A stretch of 35,481 nucleotides of DNA from an uncultured archaeon (GTDB lineage: Archaea; Halobacteriota; Methanosarcinia; Methanosarcinales; Methanoperedenaceae). The DNA is taken from assembly GCA_902384525.1 (NCBI GenBank), contig CABMCA010000078.1, positions 1 through 35,481 on the forward strand, in the 5' to 3' direction. Shown here in pieces: positions 8,610 to 16,362 of this stretch. Positions within the stretch are counted from its first letter, which is position 1; each line of letters begins with the position of its first letter. The notes under the pieces are model-generated. The model ran no database searches and was not told the DNA's origin. It worked only from the letters and a program-made list of their open reading frames with translations. Made by a program: the position numbers and the translations under genes.

Positions 8610-9089
8610 ATGTTCATTGAAATAGACGGATGGATGGCAAAACTGAGATTTTCAGCATGCCATTTCATCCCCAATCACCCAAAATGCGGATGCCTTCACG
8701 GTCATACATATGCGATCAGCGTCAGGATCGAGGGCGAACAGAAAGGTGAATTCATTATTGATTTTGAGACCGTAAAAGGAATAGTTAACAGGATTTGCGA
8801 CAGGCTTGACCACAAGATCCTGATCGCAGAAAAAGACCCACGCCTCGTGATAAAGAAAAGCGATAGCGTATCGATTGGGATTATTGATAGCAAAAAAAAA
8901 TATGTGCTTCCACTTGAAGATATTATGTTCCTTCCCACAAATTCTGTAAGTGCAGAAGACCTGTGCAAATATTTCACATCCAATTTAGCAAAGAACCTTA
9001 AAGCCAGTGGAGTAGATAATATCACGAAAATCCATGTACGGGTGGACGAGGGAATAGGACAGGGCGCAGGCTGCGAACATCAGTTATAG
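8610..9089 (+). CDS. 6-pyruvoyltetrahydropterin synthase / QueD family protein
   Basis: A 159-residue single-domain enzyme of the PTPS/QueD family. The zinc site is intact: H18 (FSACHF), H30 and H32 (CGCLHGHTY). The catalytic Cys is C26 or C28, and the substrate-anchoring Glu lies in the C-terminal GCEH. In archaea such proteins either make 6-carboxytetrahydropterin for the archaeosine/queuosine 7-deazaguanine pathway or act in pterin synthesis; the sequence alone does not decide. The 65 residues between the two halves are longer than in short QueD proteins. A TATA-like GATTATACT at 8578-8586 is about 27 bases before the ATG, again suggesting a leaderless mRNA. Confidence 0.88.
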   Translation: MFIEIDGWMAKLRFSACHFIPNHPKCGCLHGHTYAISVRIEGEQKGEFIIDFETVKGIVNRICDRLDHKILIAEKDPRLVIKKSDSVSIGIIDSKKKYVLPLEDIMFLPTNSVSAEDLCKYFTSNLAKNLKASGVDNITKIHVRVDEGIGQGAGCEHQL

Positions 9090-9160
9090 TCTTTTCTACT
9101 CAGTTCTCATTTTGTTATTCTTCGACTTTTTGAGCAAATGTTGCGCTTTTGGATAACTAT

Positions 9161-9207
9161 ATATACCTTAAGGTATATTGTCATATTGTGCATAAATTGC
9201 ACAATAT
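9161..9207. promoter_or_regulatory. Two adjacent palindromes in a promoter (operator candidates)
   Basis: 9161-9178 is a perfect 18-base palindrome (ATATACCTTAAGGTATAT) overlapping a TATA-like stretch (ACTATATATACC). Five bases further, ATATTGTGCA (9183-9192) and TGCACAATAT (9198-9207) form perfect 10-base arms around TAAAT. A weaker copy of the second site (TTGTGCA-AAAAT-TGCATAT) lies at 9322-9340. They precede a small gene with a strong ribosome binding site and look like binding sites for dimeric repressors. Confidence 0.6.
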
Positions 9208-9233
9208 ATTAGAATATATCAGGAGGTTCACAT

Positions 9234-9359
9234 ATGTTTGGAATAAACGAATTGGACGTTATAATAGTTCTTTTATCTTTCTGCCTGACGCAGTTAATAT
9301 TGTTGCCAGCGGCATTTCAAGTTGTGCAAAAATTGCATATAAAAATTGAAAAATTATAA
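9234..9359 (+). CDS. 41-residue single-span membrane mini-protein
   Basis: A short frame begins at ATG 9234, eight bases after a consensus GGAGG (9222-9226), the strongest ribosome binding site in this part of the window. It encodes MFGINELDVIIVLLSFC, continues with a hydrophobic segment to about residue 29, and ends in a basic amphipathic tail (VQKLHIKIEKL). The layout (short N-terminus, one membrane helix, charged tail) recalls small regulatory or TatA-like membrane peptides, but I cannot assign a family. It is preceded by the two palindromes at 9161-9207 and followed 154 bases later by purL. Confidence 0.55.
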   Translation: MFGINELDVIIVLLSFCLTQLILLPAAFQVVQKLHIKIEKL

Positions 9360-9513
9360 TTGCATCATAAATTGGCCATCATTCTTTTTTTCGACTCATA
9401 TTTTTGATTTTATCCAAAAGTTCTTGCTCTAATTACATATTATTTTATATCAGCTTCTCGTAATATAACGCATTTGATGAGTCAGAACCAGGATCAACAA
9501 AAAGGAATGAATA

Positions 9514-12444
9514 ATGACCAGCAGAATTGAAGTCGGTTTTAAAAAAGGGATAAAAGATGCGCTGGGAGACAGCACGAGAAAAAGGATAGTTGAAGACCTG
9601 CACATAGATGTGGAGAGTGTCAGGACACTTGATGTTTATACCATCGATGCAGATATTTCCAATGAACAGGTAAAGATTCTCGGTGAAGAATTGTTTGCAG
9701 ATCCCGTGATACAGGAATATTCTCATAAACCGCTTGCAAAGGATTTTTTCTGGCTCATTGAAGTTGGCTTCAAACCTGGTGTAACTGATAACGTTGGAGC
9801 TACTGCGAAAAAAGCATCTGAAGATATTCTTAAGACCACAATAAACGGAGTATATTTTTCAAGACAATATCTGATAAACGGGAAGATCACAAAAGAAGAT
9901 GCTGAAAAGATAGCTGGCGGGCTTCTTGCAAACACCCTTATTGAGCGATGGGTAATAATCAATAGTATTGATTGGGATAAACAAAAAGGTGTACATCTGC
10001 CGCTTCCTGTCGTAAAAGGAAAACATAAACCAACAGTCATGGAAATTGACCTGAATACCAGTGATAAAAAATTAAAGGAATTAAGCACGCAGAGACTTCT
10101 TGCTTTGAATAATGGGGAAATGATCGCTCTTAAGGAATATTTTAATACGCAAGAGACAAGAACGCAAAGAAAAGATATTGGGCTGACACTTCCTACGGAT
10201 GTGGAAATAGAAGTGCTTGCCCAGACATGGTCTGAGCACTGCAAACATAAAATATTCAACAGCCGGATAACTTATTCAGACGGTAAAGAAAACCTTGTAA
10301 TAAATTCACTTTTTAATACTTTCATAAAGCGCGCCACAAAGGAAATAAACAAACCATGGCTTGTTTCTGTTTTTACCGATAATGCGGGCGTGATCAAATT
10401 TAACGATGACTATAATCTTGTCATGAAGGTGGAAACGCACAATACTCCTTCTGCTCTTGATCCGTACGGCGGCGCCATAACAGGTATTGTTGGCGTAAAC
10501 CGCGATCCCATGGGTACGGGAATAGGTGCCAGATTGATATTTAACACTGATGTCTTTTGTTTTGCATCCCCTTTTTATGATAAAGAGCTGCCGCCGCGGC
10601 TTCTTCATCCCAAGAGGATATTTGAAGGCGTAAGGCGCGGCGTCGAACATGGCGGGAATAAATCCGGCATTCCTACAGTGAACGGATGTATAGTTTTTGA
10701 TGTGCGGTATCTTGGAAAACCTCTCGTATATTGCGGAACAGGCGGAATAATGCCTTCAGTGATCAATGGAAAACCCTCCCACATAAAGGAGATCCATAGT
10801 GGTGACCTCATAGTAATGACAGGGGGCCGCATAGGCAAAGACGGCATCCATGGCGCAACATTCTCGTCACTTCAACTTGACGAGGATTCACCTGTTACCG
10901 CGGTACAGATAGGTGATCCCATAACCCAGAAGAAGATGCTTGATTTCCTGCTTGAGGCTCGCGATAAGGGATTATATGGGTCTATAACAGATGACGGCGC
11001 AGGCGGCCTTTCATCATCGGTTGGTGAGATGGCGCAACTTTGCGGAGGATGCCTGATCGAGCTTGATAAATGCCCCCTGAAATATCCAGGCCTTGACCCC
11101 TGGGAGATCCTTGTTTCCGAGTCACAGGAGAGGATGACACTTGCTGTTTCTCCTGAGAAGATTGATGAATTCCTCTCTCTTGCCAAAACAAGAGACGTTG
11201 AGGCCACTGTTATCGGAACATTTACAGATTCAGGCAAATTCCATGTAAAATACGGGGATAGGAATGTGGCTTACCTGGATATGGAGTTTTTGCATAATGG
11301 TCTTCCAGCCATGAAACTGAATGCTTGCTGGATACAGCGCAAGTTTGAAGAGCCTGTGCTCGGTGCTGTGGATTTGACCGCGGTTCTGAAAAACCTCCTT
11401 TCGCGCCTCAATATCTGTTCAAAAGAATATGTCATCAGGCAGTACGACCATGAAGTCCAGGCAGGATCTGTCATCAAACCATTGACGGGAGATGGTCCGA
11501 GTGACGCAGCGGTTATCCGCCCGCTGCTTGATAGCATGGAAGGAGTTGTTGTTGCAAATGGCATCTGCCCGAGATACGGTGATATTGATACTTACCACAT
11601 GACGGCCTGCGCCATCGACGAGGCAGTACGAAATCACATTGCAGTGGGCGGTTCGTTTGATCATCTTGCAGGTCTTGATAATTTCTGCTGGTGCGACCCT
11701 GAGAAATCAGAAAAAACGCCTGACGGCGAATATAAGCTCGGGCAGCTTGTGAGGGCCAACATGGCTCTGTATGATTATACGAAAGCGTATGGAGTTCCCT
11801 GCATTTCAGGCAAAGACAGTATGAAAAACGATTACCAGATAGGGGGCAGGAAGATATCCATTCCCCCAACTGTTCTTTTTTCAACGATAGGTAAAATAGA
11901 AGATGTGCGAAAAGCAGTGACAATGGATGTCAAGCATCCTGATGACAGGGTTTACGTACTCGGAATGACGAAAGACGAACTTGGAGCTTCGGAATACTAT
12001 GCATCTCTTGGATTTATCGGGAACGACGTACCAAGAGTGAATGCCAGTTCTGCAAGAAAATTATATATTGCTCTTGAAAAAGCCATAAATTCCGGCGTTG
12101 TGGCCTCCTGCCATGACTGTTCTGACGGTGGTCTTGCCGTGGCGCTGGCTGAAAGTGCATTTTCAGGTGATCTCGGGATGACTATCGAGCTAACGAAAGT
12201 TCCTGTTGAGAACATCAAGCGTGCTGATACGATATTATTCTCAGAATCCCAGAGCCGCTTTGTGGTCACAGTGGCGCCTAGAAATGTGAAGAGATTCGAA
12301 ACGCTCATGAAAGGAAATGTGTTCGCGGATGTTGGCACTGTCACAGCGCAGCTAAATTTTAGTGTGATGGACGGGGAGAAAGTGGTGTTGAGCGAAGGGA
12401 TCGATGTGCTTAAGGATGCATGGCAGAAGACATTGAGATGGTAA
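9514..12444 (+). CDS. purL: Phosphoribosylformylglycinamidine synthase, PurL with two N-terminal PurS-like modules
   Basis: A 976-residue FGAM synthase, the fourth step of de novo purine synthesis (FGAR plus glutamine-derived ammonia and ATP to FGAM). The first 75 residues (IEVGFKKGIKDALGD to FADPVIQEYSHKP) and residues about 78-155 (LIEVGFKPGVTDNVGA to LIERWVIIN) each resemble PurS, replacing the separate PurS subunit. The synthetase part carries TWSEHCKHKIFNSRI (about residues 235-250), the nucleotide-binding ETHNTPSALDPYGGA with its catalytic His (about 305-320), and a second half with GKDSMKNDYQIGG. No glutaminase (PurQ) domain follows, so PurQ must come from elsewhere. An AAGGA site lies 10 bases before the ATG, and a TATA-like TAATATAAC near 9460 fits the promoter. 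Confidence 0.93.
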   Translation: MTSRIEVGFKKGIKDALGDSTRKRIVEDLHIDVESVRTLDVYTIDADISNEQVKILGEELFADPVIQEYSHKPLAKDFFWLIEVGFKPGVTDNVGATAKKASEDILKTTINGVYFSRQYLINGKITKEDAEKIAGGLLANTLIERWVIINSIDWDKQKGVHLPLPVVKGKHKPTVMEIDLNTSDKKLKELSTQRLLALNNGEMIALKEYFNTQETRTQRKDIGLTLPTDVEIEVLAQTWSEHCKHKIFNSRITYSDGKENLVINSLFNTFIKRATKEINKPWLVSVFTDNAGVIKFNDDYNLVMKVETHNTPSALDPYGGAITGIVGVNRDPMGTGIGARLIFNTDVFCFASPFYDKELPPRLLHPKRIFEGVRRGVEHGGNKSGIPTVNGCIVFDVRYLGKPLVYCGTGGIMPSVINGKPSHIKEIHSGDLIVMTGGRIGKDGIHGATFSSLQLDEDSPVTAVQIGDPITQKKMLDFLLEARDKGLYGSITDDGAGGLSSSVGEMAQLCGGCLIELDKCPLKYPGLDPWEILVSESQERMTLAVSPEKIDEFLSLAKTRDVEATVIGTFTDSGKFHVKYGDRNVAYLDMEFLHNGLPAMKLNACWIQRKFEEPVLGAVDLTAVLKNLLSRLNICSKEYVIRQYDHEVQAGSVIKPLTGDGPSDAAVIRPLLDSMEGVVVANGICPRYGDIDTYHMTACAIDEAVRNHIAVGGSFDHLAGLDNFCWCDPEKSEKTPDGEYKLGQLVRANMALYDYTKAYGVPCISGKDSMKNDYQIGGRKISIPPTVLFSTIGKIEDVRKAVTMDVKHPDDRVYVLGMTKDELGASEYYASLGFIGNDVPRVNASSARKLYIALEKAINSGVVASCHDCSDGGLAVALAESAFSGDLGMTIELTKVPVENIKRADTILFSESQSRFVVTVAPRNVKRFETLMKGNVFADVGTVTAQLNFSVMDGEKVVLSEGIDVLKDAWQKTLRW

Positions 12445-12611
12445 TACTAATTCCCGCGCATTTATTGAGGGAACAAGCGTCTGAAATTCCCGAACTTTTC
12501 TTGAGAATGCAGGAACAGGCAAATCAGAAATGTATCACAAAAGGAAAAATATTAAAGGATATACGCACCGTTCGCCGTGGACTCTACATGGAGACCTTCG
12601 GTGATGATTAA
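12438..12611 (+). CDS. Antitoxin-like small protein (VapB-type), tentative
   Basis: A 57-codon gene starts at ATG 12438, overlapping the end of purL (ATGGTAA); ATG 12420 is an alternative. The C-terminal half (ITKGKILKDIRTVRRGLYME) resembles tails of small archaeal antitoxins. Its stop overlaps the start of a PIN-like reading frame (ATGATTAA), the usual antitoxin-toxin coupling. The call rests on this context more than on sequence. Because the partner is broken, it may be a leftover. Confidence 0.4.
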   Translation: MVILIPAHLLREQASEIPELFLRMQEQANQKCITKGKILKDIRTVRRGLYMETFGDD

Positions 12612-12757
12612 GTTTTTCCATGATGCAGATAGAAAAACGCATCTCTTCTGCCTGTCTATTTTGGTTCAGAATAATTTCGCTTGTTATAGACGAATATGTT
12701 CTCAAAGAAGTCAGGAAGATACTGGAGGAAGTTTATTCCTTCGATCATCAATTTTAG
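12604..12757 (+). pseudogene. PIN-domain toxin remnant, frameshifted
   Basis: A frame starting at ATG 12604 reads MIKFFHDAD, then a shift near 12637 gives LVIDEYVLKEVRKILEEVYS before a stop at 12755-12757. The second piece resembles helix 2-3 of PIN-domain ribonucleases. The first catalytic Asp region is degenerate and the C-terminal acidic residues are absent. It follows the antitoxin-like gene with a start/stop overlap. Confidence 0.4.
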
Positions 12758-12811
12758 AAAGATTTTTCATAATGATATCTGGCCATTGCTCTGAAGCATA
12801 AACTATAATTA

Positions 12812-12857
12812 ATATTGTAACATAGTAGTAATTGTTACACTTCTAATTGATAAGGAG
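12812..12857 (+). promoter_or_regulatory. Promoter with inverted repeat and Shine-Dalgarno for the mini-gene pair
   Basis: An AT-rich TATA-like stretch (ACTATAATTAATATT, about 12801-12815) is followed by TGTAACA (12816-12822) and TGTTACA (12833-12839), an inverted repeat about where transcription would begin. AAGGAG at 12852-12857 serves the ATG at 12867. The arrangement suits autoregulation by a small DNA-binding product. Confidence 0.45.
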
Positions 12858-12866
12858 TAAAATTAA

Positions 12867-13049
12867 ATGGTAACTGAAGAAGATATAATAAACAAATATG
12901 ACGAAATAATAATGGATGCTACTATTGAGGATTTAGCAGAATCATTGCCTGAAATTGAATCAGACGCATTTATATTGGAAAATCTTACTATCGAAGCACA
13001 AGAAAAAATTAACGAGGCGAGGGAATATGCCAAAAACAATCCCGATTAG
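12867..13049 (+). CDS. Acidic 60-residue protein, first of an overlapping pair
   Basis: ATG 12867 follows AAGGAG by nine bases. The product is strongly acidic and helical (MVTEEDIINKYDEIIMDATI, ending EAREYAKNNPD). I do not recognise a family. It overlaps the next gene by 23 bases, indicating translational coupling; with a possible DNA-binding partner and an inverted repeat in the promoter, a toxin-antitoxin-like or anti-defence accessory role is conceivable but unproven. Confidence 0.55.
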   Translation: MVTEEDIINKYDEIIMDATIEDLAESLPEIESDAFILENLTIEAQEKINEAREYAKNNPD

Positions 13050-13167
13050 AATCTATGAATCTGATTGGGAATGGTTAATGAATCATCGAACAAGCAAAGA
13101 AAAAACGATTCCTGAGGTTGTCAGGGGTTTGATTCGATTTAAAGGGGAATTTGACCCATCGAAGTAA
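13027..13167 (+). CDS. 46-residue basic protein, possible ribbon-helix-helix type
   Basis: The start at ATG 13027 is preferred over an in-frame ATG at 12955, because the shorter form begins MPKTIPIRIYESDWEWLM, a beta-strand then helix pattern like ribbon-helix-helix antitoxins, and has purine-rich gaggcgaggg just upstream. The rest (EKTIPEVVRGLIRFKGEF) would be the second helix. It overlaps the acidic gene before it and ends 28 bases before the glycosylase gene, so the three may form one transcript. Confidence 0.5.
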   Translation: MPKTIPIRIYESDWEWLMNHRTSKEKTIPEVVRGLIRFKGEFDPSK

Positions 13168-13195
13168 TCATGATTTCCAAAATTAAGACTTATTT

Positions 13196-13921
13196 ATGAC
13201 CCCTGATTTTTTTAAAAACATACCATCTGAGAAAGAAATTTATAAATTTAGAAATTACATCTTGAAATGGTTTGAAAAAAATAAAAGAGATTATCCTTGG
13301 CGAGAAACAGATGACCCATTTAGACTCTTAATAGCAGAGATTATGCTCCGGCGTACTAATGCAGATCAAGTTAAAAATGTTTATATTGAGTTATTTAATA
13401 AATATCCGGACTCATATTCAATATCAAAAGCTGATAAAAAAGACATTGAAAAAATACTTTATCCTCTTGGTTTGAGATGGCGTGTTCCTTCCATTATTTC
13501 TGTGGCGCAGCAGATACAGGAAAAATTCTATGGAAAAGTTCCTCATACAAGAAATGAACTTATTGAGCTACCGGGGGTGGGAGATTATGTGGCAGGCGCC
13601 GTATTATCCATGGCATTTAATGAAAAGGAGTGGATAGTTGACAGCAATATTGTTAGACTTTTTAAAAGATATTTTGGTGTAGAAACATCAAAAGAAGGGC
13701 GTAGAGATAAACATATAATTAATATCGCAAAAGTTTATTCATCTTCCAAGAAAAGCCGGGATGCAAATCTTGCCATACTTGATTTTGCAGCCATTGTTTG
13801 TACTCCAAAAAATCCCGACCATAAATGCTGTATTTTAAAGAAAAATTGTTCTTATTTTACTTCAAGATTGAATGAAAAAATTATGAATTTGAAAAAAATT
13901 GAAAAGATACCTCATGGATGA
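13196..13921 (+). CDS. Mig-like G:T mismatch DNA glycosylase (HhH-GPD, MutY/EndoIII superfamily)
   Basis: A 241-residue helix-hairpin-helix glycosylase most like Mig.MthI, the thymine glycosylase of the Methanothermobacter plasmid pFV1. Matching features include DYPWRETDDPFRLLIAEIML (residues 32-51), the hairpin LPGVGDYVAGAV (125-136) with Tyr at 131 instead of the lyase Lys of EndoIII, and the catalytic Asp149 in IVDSNIVRL. The Tyr-Asp spacing of 18 equals that in Mig (Tyr126/Asp144). It should be a monofunctional enzyme removing T opposite G after 5-methylcytosine deamination. The iron-sulfur loop reads C202, H209, C212, C218, so one of the four usual Cys is His, with an extra Cys at 211. 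It faces the methyltransferase operon, with 24 bases between its stop and that of the AIPR gene. Confidence 0.88.
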   Translation: MTPDFFKNIPSEKEIYKFRNYILKWFEKNKRDYPWRETDDPFRLLIAEIMLRRTNADQVKNVYIELFNKYPDSYSISKADKKDIEKILYPLGLRWRVPSIISVAQQIQEKFYGKVPHTRNELIELPGVGDYVAGAVLSMAFNEKEWIVDSNIVRLFKRYFGVETSKEGRRDKHIINIAKVYSSSKKSRDANLAILDFAAIVCTPKNPDHKCCILKKNCSYFTSRLNEKIMNLKKIEKIPHG

Positions 13922-13930
13922 AAATAACAA

Positions 13931-13954
13931 GTTAATATTTTTACTCTAATTAAC
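13931..13954. terminator. Possible bidirectional terminator between glycosylase and AIPR gene
   Basis: GTTAAT (13931-13936) and ATTAAC (13949-13954) are inverted around a T-rich stretch (ATTTTTACTC) in the gap between two convergent stop codons. The stem is short and overlaps the AIPR stop codon, so support is modest. Confidence 0.3.
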
Positions 13955-16357
13955 ATCAAATCCTGCGTTTACCAGAGTCTGCAAATATCTTGCCAGATTT
14001 TTTTCATCGAAAGAATTCATTTTTTTATTTTCATAAACAAATTTATATACATATAACCTCTGTTTTGGTGAAAGCACTCCTGTCTTTATATCCCAATCTA
14101 CCATCTTTCTCAGCAAGGAAGTTGTCATCTGTGTTGGAATGACCTCATCAGCATTTATTTGATTTTCATTGGTTAGCTCATTTTCTTCAGTTGAGTTATT
14201 TTCGCTGGTAATTTCATTTTTATTGATTATCACATTTACGTTGTTTGGATCATTTTCGTCAAAGAAATCAGGAGATTTGTGAACAATAATGTCAATTATT
14301 GTAATTGCGTCCTTTCGTTGAATTTCAGACAGTTGTTTTTTCATTTTAAGTGTAGATTGAATATTAATTGCCCTGTTTTTTAAAGTTGGAGTGAGTTCTT
14401 CGATAAAAACCCCCATTTTGTTTATTTCATTCCATTTGTTGAGAGGAATTGATTTAATTAATTCAAGCTCACTCTTCATTAAATTGTCTTCAATATCTGA
14501 ATCGGTCATATTTTTGCGCCGGGGAGAATCATCAGTTTCAAGATCATCTGACAGAATATTAAGGTTGATTCCGAAATCTTCTTTTATGATTTGATTCCAA
14601 CATTCTTCTTTTTTGGCCCATTCGCCATACAATGATCCGGGGGCAGTATGTATGATAAATCGTTCAACTGCAATCATAATTTCTTTAAGTATTGTTTTTA
14701 AAGCAGTACTTATTTCTTGATTTTTCCAGATTTTATATAAATCAAGCTTATAATCAAGTTTTAAACCAAGCCAGCCAATTGAATAAGGTACTGTTATATA
14801 ACGCATATCTCCCAAAGCATTTGGCTTGATACCATATATTTTTTCTGAACTCTTAAATAATATTGCATGTGCAATGAGATTCTCAAAAAAGATACTATCT
14901 GGCTTTTCGTCAAAGTTATATTTTAAGAAATAAGCATAGTTTTTTTCATTCCCCCTGACAATAATATGGGGTGCTATTACAAGTTTATTCCCTTTTGTGA
15001 ATATTTCTTCCTTGAGATTAAGATACTTTGCAAGATTTTCTTTTGTCAATAATTGATTTCTTGGGTTCATTAAGTCGAAAGCTTTTTTCTTTGAATTTGT
15101 AAAACCTTCCCGTAATCTTGCATTCTTATATTGACCTCTTGCTCTTTCAAAGAACCAGTGTGTTTGTTGAACCTGATCCTTTGAAGGCGGAGCCCAGATT
15201 GTTCTTGATAATTTTTCAAGTATTATGTAATATTCCCTGTTTGAACTCAGGTCAGCAGCCGATACTTTATTTTGTGTGTTTGCAAACTCTGCAATTTTTC
15301 CTATTATTGTTCCAAAATTATCTTTGTTTTTTATTATTGTAAGTTTTAATTGTACAAATATTTTTGAAGTATCAACGTTTTTATTTTGTTTCCATGTGTG
15401 ATAAATTGATGCTGTTGTCTGACCTCCATTAACAATTTGCAAATCCTTTACATAACCGATTCCTTTGCCTTTATTGTCAGGGAGATCAACTAATTCAATT
15501 TCCTCAGCAGTAGCAGCAATACCGTTATTATAAGCGAGGAACATATGGGGTTCATTCAATATAGTATCACGAATACCTCGGTTATATTTTCCTGTAAATT
15601 GCAAAAATGAACGAACGTTTTGTTCTAATAATCGCGCACCATATTGTCCATATATCTCAGCTAAAGCATTTCCGGAAATTATTCCTAAGTAAGATTGATA
15701 CTCATCATTAGCACCATCATTTACAATACAGGGCACTTGAAAACCATTTTCTGAAAAGTTAATTTCAATTGGAATTCTTTCCTTATCTGAAATATTGAAC
15801 ATGTAATTAATGTCAATTACCCTATAAAAAACAGAATATTTTTCAACAGTTTCAAACGTTTTTATATCTGATTTTATCTGACCATTTGTTATTAAAAATA
15901 TATTTATTATTGACAATGATTCTCTTATATCTTTAACCCTCGCTAAAGTATGTGCAAGGTCGAAAATTTGTGACGATTCTTCAATCTCATTGATATAATT
16001 TTTATTTATCGCATTTTTAAAAAATTTTAATAGCCTATCGTTCGCTTTTTCAGCTTCTGTTTTAGTCACAGATTGAATTTCGTCATTGTCAAAGTACAAT
16101 GTTATAAACAAGTCAAGTTTGTCATAGGTTTCATAAAGTGAATATCCATTTACTTTATGTATAACTCCTCTTTTACTGACCTTTTCATCATAACAAACTC
16201 TATAATTTTCTGTTTCTCCCGCCTCAGCTAATAATGAAAGAACTTTTTCAGTATATATTTGTTCTGGGGTAGTGCCTTCTTCATCTGATACAAGACCGGA
16301 TTTAATTTCCTCCTGCATGTCAGTATAAAATTTTTGCAGTTCATTATTTTCAAACAT
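13946..16357 (-). CDS. AIPR (abortive infection phage resistance) family protein
   Basis: An 803-residue protein carrying the AIPR domain at about residues 240-420. Its hallmarks are seen in order: FLQFTGKYNRGIRDTI, FLAYNNGIAATAEEIEL, then DLQIVNGGQTTASIYHTW. The N-terminal 200 residues include LDLFITLYF and a helical stretch and could be a degenerate nuclease-like module, but I cannot confirm catalytic residues. The C-terminal 200 residues are charged and low in complexity (a run of Asn/Glu/Thr near 700). AIPR proteins were named after a lactococcal abortive infection protein and recur in modification-linked MORC/Z1 operons. It is the last gene of the operon, five bases after the DUF4420 gene. 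Biochemical role unknown. Confidence 0.85.
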   Translation of the reverse strand: MFENNELQKFYTDMQEEIKSGLVSDEEGTTPEQIYTEKVLSLLAEAGETENYRVCYDEKVSKRGVIHKVNGYSLYETYDKLDLFITLYFDNDEIQSVTKTEAEKANDRLLKFFKNAINKNYINEIEESSQIFDLAHTLARVKDIRESLSIINIFLITNGQIKSDIKTFETVEKYSVFYRVIDINYMFNISDKERIPIEINFSENGFQVPCIVNDGANDEYQSYLGIISGNALAEIYGQYGARLLEQNVRSFLQFTGKYNRGIRDTILNEPHMFLAYNNGIAATAEEIELVDLPDNKGKGIGYVKDLQIVNGGQTTASIYHTWKQNKNVDTSKIFVQLKLTIIKNKDNFGTIIGKIAEFANTQNKVSAADLSSNREYYIILEKLSRTIWAPPSKDQVQQTHWFFERARGQYKNARLREGFTNSKKKAFDLMNPRNQLLTKENLAKYLNLKEEIFTKGNKLVIAPHIIVRGNEKNYAYFLKYNFDEKPDSIFFENLIAHAILFKSSEKIYGIKPNALGDMRYITVPYSIGWLGLKLDYKLDLYKIWKNQEISTALKTILKEIMIAVERFIIHTAPGSLYGEWAKKEECWNQIIKEDFGINLNILSDDLETDDSPRRKNMTDSDIEDNLMKSELELIKSIPLNKWNEINKMGVFIEELTPTLKNRAINIQSTLKMKKQLSEIQRKDAITIIDIIVHKSPDFFDENDPNNVNVIINKNEITSENNSTEENELTNENQINADEVIPTQMTTSLLRKMVDWDIKTGVLSPKQRLYVYKFVYENKKMNSFDEKNLARYLQTLVNAGFDVN

Positions 16358-16362
16358 TTGTA

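Noticed and set aside
8305-9025. Reverse-strand frames across the ATPase 3' end and the QueD-like gene
   Set aside because: Shadows of the plus-strand genes; no ribosome site and no recognisable sequence.
9149-9349. 66-codon frame overlapping the mini-gene at 9234
   Set aside because: It runs through the two palindromes and TATA box and has no ribosome binding site; the 41-codon frame in another register has a strong one.
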